Translations under genes and position numbers: made by a program
The notes under the pieces: model-generated
The model's input: the letters and a program-made list of their open reading frames with translations, nothing else
Told to the model about the DNA's origin: nothing
The model's database searches: none
DNA from: Streptomyces rishiriensis
GTDB lineage: Bacteria; Actinomycetota; Actinomycetes; Streptomycetales; Streptomycetaceae
DNA length: 64,000 nt
Assembly (NCBI RefSeq): GCF_030815485.1
Contig: NZ_JAUSWV010000002.1
Span: forward strand, 5,394,001 to 5,458,000
Reading direction: 5' to 3'
In this document: positions 33,130-39,830 of the stretch, piece by piece
Layout of the letters: every line of letters starts with the position of its first letter
Position numbering within the stretch: the stretch's first letter is position 1

Positions 33130-33920
33130 TGCCGGACCGACCGCCCCACCGTCCCGGCGCCGAGCAGCCGCTGTTCCCGCCCCCGCCCAGGCCGTGCCCC
33201 GTACGCGTGGTCGTGGCCGACGACAACCCGGTGGTCCGCGCGGGCCTGACCGCCCTGCTCTCCGGCCGGGAGGACATCACGGTCGTCGCACAGGCGGCGG
33301 ACGGCCGCGAGGCCTACGAGGCCACCCGTCGGCACCGCCCCGACGTGGTCCTCCTGGACGTCCGCATGCCCGGCGTGGACGGCCTCTCGGCCCTTCCGCA
33401 CCTGGCGCGGATCGCCCGGGTCGTGATGCTGACGTACAGCCACGAGGCCGAGATCGTCCAGGAGGCGCTGCGCGGTGGGGCCGGGGGCTACCTCGTCCAC
33501 GGCGAGTTCACCGTCGAGGAGCTGGCGTCGGCGGTGCGGGACGTCACCCGGGGCCGGGCCCACTTCACCCCCACGGCGGCGACAGCGGTGCTGGCGCACC
33601 TGCGAGACGATGCGACTGCACACGCAAAAGCGGACCCATACCCCTTACTTTCTGCGACTTCCACGGAAGCGCTTTCGCAGTTGCAACCAACCGTGAGACA
33701 GTCGTCGTCGGTAGTCAGGGCGAGGTTCCAACTCAGCGCGAGGGAGGCGGAGATCATGGACCTCATCGCGTCGGGCATGAACAACCAGCAGATCGCCGCC
33801 ACCTGCTTCATCAGCGAGAAGACGGTCAAGAACCACATCAACCGCATCTTCGCCAAGCTGCACAGCACCAGCCGCTCCGAGGCCGCGGCCAAGTGGCTGG
33901 GCACGGCGGTGACCTCATGA
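33129..33920 (+). CDS. LuxR/NarL-family response regulator with a TTA codon
   Basis: 263 residues: receiver domain (about 25-145; VVVADDNPVVRAGL, phospho-acceptor Asp77 in VVLLDVRMPGVDG), a linker at about 158-200 and a LuxR helix-turn-helix (FQLSAREAEIMDLIASGMNNQQIA, SEKTVKNHINRIFAKLHSTSRSE). Codon 173 (33645-33647) is TTA, read only by the bldA tRNA in Streptomyces. The linker DNA (about 33605-33715) is visibly poorer in GC than its surroundings, with codons such as CTT, TCT and CAA, suggesting a loosely constrained or acquired segment. Coupled to the kinase by TGATG. Confidence 0.92.
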   Translation: MPDRPPHRPGAEQPLFPPPPRPCPVRVVVADDNPVVRAGLTALLSGREDITVVAQAADGREAYEATRRHRPDVVLLDVRMPGVDGLSALPHLARIARVVMLTYSHEAEIVQEALRGGAGGYLVHGEFTVEELASAVRDVTRGRAHFTPTAATAVLAHLRDDATAHAKADPYPLLSATSTEALSQLQPTVRQSSSVVRARFQLSAREAEIMDLIASGMNNQQIAATCFISEKTVKNHINRIFAKLHSTSRSEAAAKWLGTAVTS

Positions 33921-33952
33921 GGGTCGACCGGACATCGCGCCCGAGGTCAGAA

Positions 33953-33972
33953 TGGGCCCGGGATTGGGCCCA
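33953..33972 (+). terminator. Short hairpin between the regulator and flp
   Basis: TGGGCCC (33953-33959) pairs with GGGCCCA (33966-33972) across a 6-base loop, 32 bases past the regulator stop. Together with the 120-base gap it suggests flp has its own transcript start, so that pilin can be made in excess. Confidence 0.4.
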
Positions 33973-34040
33973 CGGACCCTTCTCCGAGGCGGACACCCGG
34001 TCTTACGTTGCGGGTCACGCCACCGATGGAGAGGAACGCC

Positions 34041-34277
34041 ATGAGCGACCTGCTGCTGAAGACCGTCGTCGCGGCCGGGGTCCGGGTGAGCGGCTGGACG
34101 AACACGACGGTGCGGGCCGTACGGCGCCGCGCCGACAACGACAGGGGACAGACCGCCGTCGAGTACCTGGGCATCATCGCGGTGGTGGTGGCGATCGTGG
34201 TCCTGATCGCCAACACGAACCTGGGCCAGACGATCGTCGACAAGCTCACGACCCAGATTGGCAAGGTGGCCCCCTGA
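34041..34277 (+). CDS. flp: Flp/Fap-type major pilin
   Basis: 78 residues: a basic cytosolic leader ending NDRG, the prepilin cleavage site, then QTAVEYLGIIAVVVAIVVLIA with Glu at +5 and the YLG form typical of Flp pilins, and a short tail. The ATG at 34041 has GAGAGGA 5-6 bases before it. The longer frame from 34008 has no such site. Main structural subunit of the pilus. The stop overlaps the next gene. Confidence 0.93.
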   Translation: MSDLLLKTVVAAGVRVSGWTNTTVRAVRRRADNDRGQTAVEYLGIIAVVVAIVVLIANTNLGQTIVDKLTTQIGKVAP

Positions 34278-34933
34278 CACGACCGCGCAGGCGCACGTAC
34301 GGCGACGCAGGGCAGGTCTTCCCCATCTACCTCGTGGTGGTGGCGGGCCTGCTCTTTCTCGCGTTCGCGTACTTCGCGGTCGGACAGGCGGCGGTGAACC
34401 GCAACGGCGCGCAGACGGCGGCCGACGCGGCGGCGCTGGCGGCGGCGCAGGAGACGAGAGACCAGCTCGCGGGCAAGTGGGTCGACGCCGTCCTCGACCC
34501 CACGCAGTGGCAGGACATCTTCGAGGGAGAGGTGGGATTGGCTCCCGCGTGCTGGCGCGCCTATGAGCTTGCGGCGCAGAACGACGCCAGTGTGGGCGCC
34601 TGTCGGGACGGCCTGCGGACCACAGTCGAGGTCCAGGCGAACAAGTCGGCGGGGGACTCCGTGATACCCGTGACGAGCACCACGAGGGCACACGCCTTCG
34701 CCACCGCCGTGGTCGATTCCCTGTGCACGTTCGAGCCGCCGGTTCAGCCGTCGGGCGAACCCTCCGGTGAACCGTCCGGCGAGCCGTCGGGGCCGCCGGG
34801 CGAGGATGCCGAGGACGACGTGCTGCCGAAGCTCACCTGCGAGGACGGGAAGAACTGGGAGCTGGACCCGGACGATCTCACCGATCTGCCGGGGCCCGAG
34901 GATCTCTTCGACGTCCACCTGGCCACCGACTGA
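34274..34933 (+). CDS. TadG-like pilus protein, probable CTG start
   Basis: 219 residues if started at CTG 34274. N-terminal basic segment (TRPRRRTYGDAGQ), a membrane helix (VFPIYLVVVAGLLFLAFAYFAVGQ) and the TadG-type NRNGAQTAADAAALAAAQE motif, then an outer domain and a proline-rich QPSGEPSGEPSGEPSG stretch. No ATG, GTG or TTG lies in frame between the upstream open frame and the helix. The CTG overlaps the flp stop (CTGA) and has AAGGTGG 5 bases before it. The first in-frame GTG (34334) would cut the helix. Confidence 0.8.
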   Translation: MTRPRRRTYGDAGQVFPIYLVVVAGLLFLAFAYFAVGQAAVNRNGAQTAADAAALAAAQETRDQLAGKWVDAVLDPTQWQDIFEGEVGLAPACWRAYELAAQNDASVGACRDGLRTTVEVQANKSAGDSVIPVTSTTRAHAFATAVVDSLCTFEPPVQPSGEPSGEPSGEPSGPPGEDAEDDVLPKLTCEDGKNWELDPDDLTDLPGPEDLFDVHLATD

Positions 34934-34967
34934 CGTGCGATCGACGAGTGCAGAAAGAAGCGGAGTG

Positions 34968-35549
34968 ATGAGCATGCGGTTCACTGCTAAGGCCCGCAGG
35001 GGGATGGTCGCGCTCGCGGTCGTGACCGGTCTGGCAGTCGCCTCGGCCGCCTGCGGCGGCGGAGGCGAGGGCGACAAGAAGCCTCAGAGCTCCTCATCCG
35101 CCTCGCGAACCGGTGGATCGGAGCCGAACCCGCAGGAGGGGCAGTCGGAGGAACCGATCGCCGAGCTGAAGGGCCCGAGCGGGCTCCTGCTCCAGATCAC
35201 CTCGGCCGTGCGCGACTCCGGCGGCTTCGTCACTGTGAACGGCTCACTCAAGAACGACAGCGGCACGTTGGTCACGATCCCGTCCGCTCTGAGCGGCAAC
35301 GAGACCGAGATCATGAACAACGGACGATCCCTCGGCGGTGCGACTCTCGTCGACTCCAAGAGCAAGAAGCGCTACTACGTCCTCCGCGACACCGAAGGCC
35401 GCCCCCTGACGACGACAGGGTTCTCGACGATCAAGGCCGGGGAGTCCATCGACGTCTTCCTCCAGTTCCCCGCTCCCCCCGCGAGCTCGACGGACGTGTC
35501 CTTCCAACTCCCGCTGTTCCCCAGCGGGGTCATCAAGATCTCCGGGTGA
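34968..35549 (+). CDS. Putative lipoprotein of the Tad locus
   Basis: 193 residues. Signal peptide with a positively charged start and hydrophobic 12-25, ending in ASAAC followed by GGGG, a lipobox-like site that would anchor the protein at the membrane face. A Ser/Gln/Glu-rich linker leads to a beta-rich domain (LLLQITSAVRDSGGFVTVNGSLKNDSG) reminiscent of small immunoglobulin-like folds. Start may be ATG 34968 or ATG 34974; GGAG at 34962 fits the second better. Eight bases before the OmpA-domain gene. Confidence 0.78.
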   Translation: MSMRFTAKARRGMVALAVVTGLAVASAACGGGGEGDKKPQSSSSASRTGGSEPNPQEGQSEEPIAELKGPSGLLLQITSAVRDSGGFVTVNGSLKNDSGTLVTIPSALSGNETEIMNNGRSLGGATLVDSKSKKRYYVLRDTEGRPLTTTGFSTIKAGESIDVFLQFPAPPASSTDVSFQLPLFPSGVIKISG

Positions 35550-35556
35550 GGCGATC

Positions 35557-36174
35557 ATGACCCCACGTCTCACTCTGGTGGTGGCCGCGGCCACCCTCGT
35601 GATGATCGGTACGGTGCCTGCCGCCCAGGCCGACACCACCCCCAGCGTTCCCCCCGGCACCGAACCCACCGCCACCGCGCCCGTCGAGGTCGACCCCAAC
35701 GACCCCGACCTCAAGCTGCCCGATGGCGGCACCCTGGCCGAGCCCAAGGTGCTCGACATCAAGCAGGTCGTCGAGGACGAGTCGGGTGACGAACGCCGGG
35801 AGGACACCAACGCGGACGTGACGTTCGCGCTCCAGGCCGAGGTCCTCTTCGGCAAGGACAGCGCGAAGCTCGGCGCGGCGGCGAAGGCCCGTATCGGCAC
35901 GATCGCCGCGGAGATCAGGAAGCAGAACAACCCCACGGTCGTCCGGGTCTTCGGCTTCACGGACAACCTGGGCTCCTCCGCTCACGGCGACGTCCTGTCG
36001 AAGCAGCGGGCGGACGCCGTGCAGGCCGAACTCGCGGGCGAGCTGAACGACCCGGACATCACCTTCGAGGTCCGCGGCTACGGCGAGCAGTACCCCATCT
36101 CCGACAACTCCACCGAGGCCGGCCGCAAGAAGAACCGCCGGGTGGAGGTCACGTTCCCGCGTACGGCGGGCTGA
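35557..36174 (+). CDS. Secreted OmpA-domain protein
   Basis: 205 residues: signal peptide 1-25 (RLTLVVAAATLVMIGTVPAAQA), Pro/Thr-rich linker and an OmpA C-like domain (about 90-205: LQAEVLFGKDSAKLG, VFGFTDNLGSSAHGDVLSKQRADAV, VRGYGEQYPISDNSTEAGRKKNRRVEVTF). Such domains bind peptidoglycan. In a monoderm Tad locus it could fix the apparatus to the cell wall. Its last 26 bases overlap the 3' end of the convergent DUF192 gene. Confidence 0.92.
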   Translation: MTPRLTLVVAAATLVMIGTVPAAQADTTPSVPPGTEPTATAPVEVDPNDPDLKLPDGGTLAEPKVLDIKQVVEDESGDERREDTNADVTFALQAEVLFGKDSAKLGAAAKARIGTIAAEIRKQNNPTVVRVFGFTDNLGSSAHGDVLSKQRADAVQAELAGELNDPDITFEVRGYGEQYPISDNSTEAGRKKNRRVEVTFPRTAG

Positions 36175-36559
36175 CCGTCACCTCCACCCGCACCCCCGCC
36201 CGCAGACCCCACCCTTCCATCGCGCCGGCCGCCGCCTCCAGCACATGCCGGGACCGCAGCCGGGGCAGGCCCAGCCGCCCCGGCCGCATGGTGCGGACGG
36301 CGATCACGCGGAGCCGCCGGTCCAGATACGCGACGTCGATCGGCATGCGCATACGAAAGGTGTGCACGCTGCCGGCGGGCGACAGCAGCATCGCCCCGTC
36401 CACCGAGTCCCGGCCGAGCAGCCCCCGGGTACGGGCCCGGTAGGAGGCGGCGATCTCCAGGGGCACCCGAAGGCCGCCCTCGTTCGCGGCCCCCTCCCGG
36501 TCCCCGCCTCCGCCCTCGCCCACCACGAGTTCTCCCCACCCGTCCCGCCAGCGCGCCAT
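36149..36559 (-). CDS. DUF192 domain protein
   Basis: 136 residues. The domain begins at about 35 with SYRARTRGLLGRDSVDGAMLL and contains VHTFRMRMPIDVAYLDRRLRVIAVR and RHVLEAAAGAMEGWGLRAG, all typical of DUF192. Function unknown. No signal peptide. Its 3' end overlaps the OmpA-domain gene by 26 bases, tail to tail. Confidence 0.88.
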   Translation of the reverse strand: MARWRDGWGELVVGEGGGGDREGAANEGGLRVPLEIAASYRARTRGLLGRDSVDGAMLLSPAGSVHTFRMRMPIDVAYLDRRLRVIAVRTMRPGRLGLPRLRSRHVLEAAAGAMEGWGLRAGVRVEVTVSPPYAGT

Positions 36560-36649
36560 CCCCGTCTCCCCTCGGTCGTGTCACTACCCTCTTCACCCTC
36601 TGGATCCTTCGCACCGTAGCGAGCCGGGACACGAAGAGGGGACCGTCGT

Positions 36650-37210
36650 ATGAGGAAGATCGTCGTGATCATGTCGGTGTCCCTCGACGGATACATCGAG
36701 GGCCCGGACCGCGACATCTCCTGGCACCAGGTCGACGACGAACTGCACCAGCACTTCAATGACATGGTCGGAGAGCTGGGCGCCCTGCTCAGCGGCCGGA
36801 CCACGTACGAGCTCATGGCCGCGTACTGGCCGACCGCCGACGCCGATCCGGACGTCCCCGCTACGCTGGCCGAGTTCGCCGCGATCTGGCGCGAGATCCC
36901 CAAGATCGTCTACTCGCGGACGCTGGAACACGCCGACTGGAACACCACGATCGTCCGGGAGGTCGTCCCCGAGGAGGTCGCGCTGCTCAAGGAGCAGGCG
37001 GGCGGCGACCTGGGGCTCAGCGGCGCCGACCTCATCGCCGCGTTCCTCCGCCACGACCTCGTCGACGAGTTCCGCGTCTACGTCCACCCGGTACTCGTCG
37101 GCCGCGGCAAACCCCTGTTCCCGCACACCGACGTGAGCACTCCGACCACACTCCGCCTGACCGGGACCCACCGCTTCGGCAACGGGGTCGTGCTGCTGCG
37201 CTACGTGTGA
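36650..37210 (+). CDS. RibD C-terminal/dihydrofolate-reductase-fold protein
   Basis: 186 residues of the DHFR-like RibD_C family. Seen are MSVSLDGYIEGPDRDISWHQ at the start, LLSGRTTYELMAAYWP, SRTLEHADWNTTIVR, and LGLSGADLIAAFLRHDLVDEFRVYVHPVLVGRGKPLF, all typical. NADPH-dependent reductase, substrate unknown. The ATG at 36650 has an AGAGGGGA ribosome site. Confidence 0.9.
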   Translation: MRKIVVIMSVSLDGYIEGPDRDISWHQVDDELHQHFNDMVGELGALLSGRTTYELMAAYWPTADADPDVPATLAEFAAIWREIPKIVYSRTLEHADWNTTIVREVVPEEVALLKEQAGGDLGLSGADLIAAFLRHDLVDEFRVYVHPVLVGRGKPLFPHTDVSTPTTLRLTGTHRFGNGVVLLRYV

Positions 37211-37263
37211 CGGGCCGCCGAAAACCGGAGGCACCCCAGCGGCCCCTCTGCCACCATCCCCGT

Positions 37264-38091
37264 ATGGACGACAAGGGCGACGGCAAGGGCCGGGACACCG
37301 GTCACGGCAGCGACCACGCGGACCCCGTCTTCGAGGCCCTCCTCGCCGAAGGGGCCGCCGTCCCCACCGAGGGGTGGGACTTCTCCTGGTTCGAGGGGCG
37401 GGCCACCGAGGCACGGCCCTCCTGGGGGTACGCGATGTCGCTGGCCGGACGGCTGGCGGGCGCGGGCGCCGCGCTCGACGTGCAGACCGGGGGAGGGGAG
37501 GTCCTGGACTTCGCGCTCGGCCGGGCAGCCCCCAAGGCCCCCGTGCTCACCGTCGCGACCGAGGGCTGGCCCGCCAACGTCGCCAAGGCCACCGCCCTGT
37601 TGCGCCCGCGGGGCATCGCGGTCGTCGCGTCCCCGGAGGACGCCCCGCTGCCCTTCGCGGACGCCACCTTCGACCTGGTCGCCAGCAGGCACCCGGTGCG
37701 GCCCCTCTGGGACGAGATCGCCCGGGTGCTCAGGCCCGGCGGCAGCTACTTCGCCCAGCACGTCGGCCCGCGCAGTGTCTTCGAGCTCGTCGAGTACTTC
37801 CTCGGGCCGCAGCCGGAGGGCGTCAGCGGCGTCCGGCATCCCGAGCGCGAGCGCGCCGGGGCGGAGGCGGCGGGGCTCGAGGTCGTCGGCCTGCGGACGG
37901 AGCGGCTCCGTGTCGAGTTCCACGACATCGCCGCCGTGGTCCACTTCCTGCGCAAGGTGGTGTGGATGGTCCCGGGCTTCACGGTGGAGGCCTACCGGCC
38001 CCAACTCCGCGCCCTGCACGAGCGGATCAGCGCCGACGGCCCCTTCGTCGCGCACAGCACCCGCCACCTCTTCGAGGCGCGTCGCCCGTAG
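37264..38091 (+). CDS. SAM-dependent methyltransferase
   Basis: 275 residues of the class I fold: AALDVQTGGGEVLDFA is motif I, LTVATEGWPANVAKATALLR motif II, DAPLPFADATFDLVASRHPVRPLWDEIARVLRPGGSYFAQHVG the following motifs. Similar to methyltransferase-11-type proteins; substrate unknown. The frame is open to a GTG at 37207 that overlaps the previous stop, but family similarity and the charged start (MDDKGDGKGRD) fit ATG 37264. Confidence 0.85.
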   Translation: MDDKGDGKGRDTGHGSDHADPVFEALLAEGAAVPTEGWDFSWFEGRATEARPSWGYAMSLAGRLAGAGAALDVQTGGGEVLDFALGRAAPKAPVLTVATEGWPANVAKATALLRPRGIAVVASPEDAPLPFADATFDLVASRHPVRPLWDEIARVLRPGGSYFAQHVGPRSVFELVEYFLGPQPEGVSGVRHPERERAGAEAAGLEVVGLRTERLRVEFHDIAAVVHFLRKVVWMVPGFTVEAYRPQLRALHERISADGPFVAHSTRHLFEARRP

Positions 38092-38244
38092 CGCGGGATT
38101 GGCCAGGAACGGTCCTCCGCCTCCCCCGGACCCCGGACGTCGTGTCCACGGGGTTTCCACATCGTTATCGCGGTCGGTTCATAGCCCCTGCCGACCTCGC
38201 GTAAGTTCTCCCCTAGGCAATTCGCGTGCGCAAAGCTGCGTGGA

Positions 38245-38279
38245 CGTCACCGCGCAGTGGAGGGGGCTGCGCGGTGACG
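38245..38279 (+). other. 13-bp perfect hairpin in the gap before uppS
   Basis: CGTCACCGCGCAG pairs with CTGCGCGGTGACG, loop TGGAGGGGG, which could mimic a ribosome site. It lies in the 618-base gap 38092-38709. It may terminate the methyltransferase transcript (154 bases upstream) or be part of a structured RNA. The same gap has ATTCCC-CT-GGGAAT at 38395-38408. Confidence 0.4.
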
Positions 38280-38492
38280 GCCGCGTCAAGTGGACGTTCG
38301 CGGCCGGGGTAGCCCGTCGGAGGGACAGCCGGGCGAGTGGCCGCCGGAGCCTCAAAGTGCTCCAGAACCTCAGCTTTCCTCGGTGATCGGGACCATTCCC
38401 CTGGGAATCAGTTGTGTTCCGGCCATGACCCACCCATGAACCACGCATTCCGCGACCACCGCCGCGTCGCCGCCCGACTCCGGAGAGTAGTT

Positions 38493-38663
38493 GTGGCGCG
38501 CCGATGCACGCAGCATCACTTACGAAGGGTTATGGTGGAAACCCCCCCTCGGGCCGGTCCGTCTCCCCCCCACGGACCGGCCCGTTTTTTTGCCCCGGCA
38601 CAGTCGCCCGTGCGAGGGCCGGCCCTCCCACCCCCGTCAACACCCCAGGCCCCGCGGGGGTAG
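38493..38663 (+). CDS. Candidate 56-residue leader ORF before uppS
   Basis: GGAGAG at 38482-38487, 5 bases before GTG 38493, is a good ribosome site. The ORF starts with a basic, Cys/His-rich segment (ARRCTQHHLRRVMVETPPRAG) and becomes proline-rich. Codon 10 is TTA (38520-38522). An intrinsic terminator lies inside the ORF from codon 20 on, so translation and termination would compete. Only the first 20 or so codons may matter. Too little to claim a protein product. Confidence 0.35.
   Translation: MARRCTQHHLRRVMVETPPRAGPSPPHGPARFFAPAQSPVRGPALPPPSTPQAPRG
38551..38591 (+). terminator. Rho-independent terminator in the uppS leader
   Basis: GGGCCGGTCCGT (38551-38562) pairs perfectly with ACGGACCGGCCC (38572-38583) over a 9-base loop and is followed by G and seven T (38585-38591). 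It is the only hairpin with a strong T run in the window. It ends 118 bases before the uppS start, so it terminates a short upstream RNA or attenuates uppS. Confidence 0.85.
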
Positions 38664-38709
38664 GCTGCGCCCCGCGGGGACCGCACCGTACGGAGGGGCT
38701 GACAATCAC

Positions 38710-39483
38710 GTGAACCTGCGCGACAAGCTGCGCGGCCTTCTGGTCAGGCTGTACGCACGCCGGGTGGAAGGTCACCTGGACCACGCTCAGGTGCCGAAGC
38801 ACATCGGCGTCATCATGGACGGCAACCGACGCTGGGCGAAGGCCTCGGGTTCCACCACCGAGCACGGACACCGCGCCGGTGCGGAGAAGATCGAGGAGTT
38901 CCTCGGCTGGTGCACCGAGACGGACGTCGAGGTCGTCACCCTCTGGTTGCTGTCGACGGACAACTTCGACCGCCCCGAAGACGAACTCGTCCCGCTCCTC
39001 GGCATCATCGAGGACGTCGTGCGCACCCTCGCCGCAGACGGCCGCTGGCGCGTCCACCACGTCGGCACCCCCGACATCCTCCCCTCCGATGTGCAGACCG
39101 CGTTGAAGGTCGCCGAGGAGTCCACCTCCCACGTCGACGGGATACTGGTCAATGTGGCCATCGGCTACGGCGGCCGTCAGGAGATCGCCGACGCCGTGCG
39201 CTCGATGATCGTGGACGCGGCGGACCGGGGCACCTCGATGGAGGACCTCGCCGACTCCGTCAGCGTCGACCTGATCGGCCGCCACCTCTACACCGGCGCC
39301 CAGCCCGACCCCGACCTGGTGATCCGTACCAGCGGCGAGCAGCGGTTGTCCGGATTCATGCTGTGGCAGACGGCCCACGCGGAGTACTACTTCTGCGAGG
39401 TCTTCTGGCCGGCCTTCCGCAAGGTCGACTTTCTGCGCGCCCTGCGCGACTACGCGGCCCGCCACCGCCGTTACGGCGGCTGA
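38710..39483 (+). CDS. uppS: Isoprenyl (undecaprenyl-type) diphosphate synthase
   Basis: 257 residues of the cis-prenyltransferase family, which condense isopentenyl diphosphate onto an allylic primer to make polyprenyl carriers for cell wall synthesis. The HIGVIMDGNRRWAK motif with its catalytic Asp, LLSTDNFDRPEDE, and the C-terminal DLVIRTSGEQRLSGFMLWQTAHAEYYF, VFWPAFRKVDF blocks are complete. GTG 38710 is preferred because GGAGGGG lies 10-11 bases before it; upstream in-frame residues are the proline-rich leader frame. Confidence 0.95.
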   Translation: MNLRDKLRGLLVRLYARRVEGHLDHAQVPKHIGVIMDGNRRWAKASGSTTEHGHRAGAEKIEEFLGWCTETDVEVVTLWLLSTDNFDRPEDELVPLLGIIEDVVRTLAADGRWRVHHVGTPDILPSDVQTALKVAEESTSHVDGILVNVAIGYGGRQEIADAVRSMIVDAADRGTSMEDLADSVSVDLIGRHLYTGAQPDPDLVIRTSGEQRLSGFMLWQTAHAEYYFCEVFWPAFRKVDFLRALRDYAARHRRYGG

Positions 39484-39506
39484 GAAACCACTCGGCGGAA
39501 CGCGGC

Positions 39507-39527
39507 GGACGCCCTCGAAGGGCGTCC
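39507..39527 (+). terminator. Hairpin after uppS
   Basis: GGACGCCCT pairs with AGGGCGTCC over the 3-base loop CGA, 23 bases past the uppS stop. No T run. Confidence 0.55.
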
Positions 39528-39540
39528 CGTGTACCCCGCC

Positions 39541-39695
39541 AGGGGCGGAAGTAACGAGGAGTTCACCGGTGCGCCGTCATAGGCCGTGGCATGGCGGCGC
39601 CCGTTCGAGGGCATAAGCCAAGCAGGTCGACGCCCGAACCACGGGTGTCGGATCTCAGCGGGCGGCACGGGGCCGTCCGCCCGGGAGGCCCTTTT
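39541..39695 (+). other. Structured leader or small RNA before the PhoH gene
   Basis: The gap 39484-39830 has no convincing gene but several stems: GCGCCGTCAT (39571-39580) with ATGGCGGCGC (39591-39600, one G-U pair), GGGCGG (39660-39665) with CCGCCC (39677-39682), and an overlapping alternative GGGCC (39670-39674) with GGCCC (39687-39691) followed by TTTT. The last two cannot form together, as in attenuators. No known riboswitch class is recognised. Function is inferred. Confidence 0.35.
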
Positions 39696-39830
39696 GCACC
39701 AGCCCGACCGTGCGGTCACGGCACGGAAGAAGCAGCGGGGGGCCGGTTCTCGGCCCGTGCGAAGCGGCCGGAAACCGGTCCAGCTCCACTCCGTCGCTCC
39801 CCGACCTCATCCGAGGGGGTACGTCCTTCC

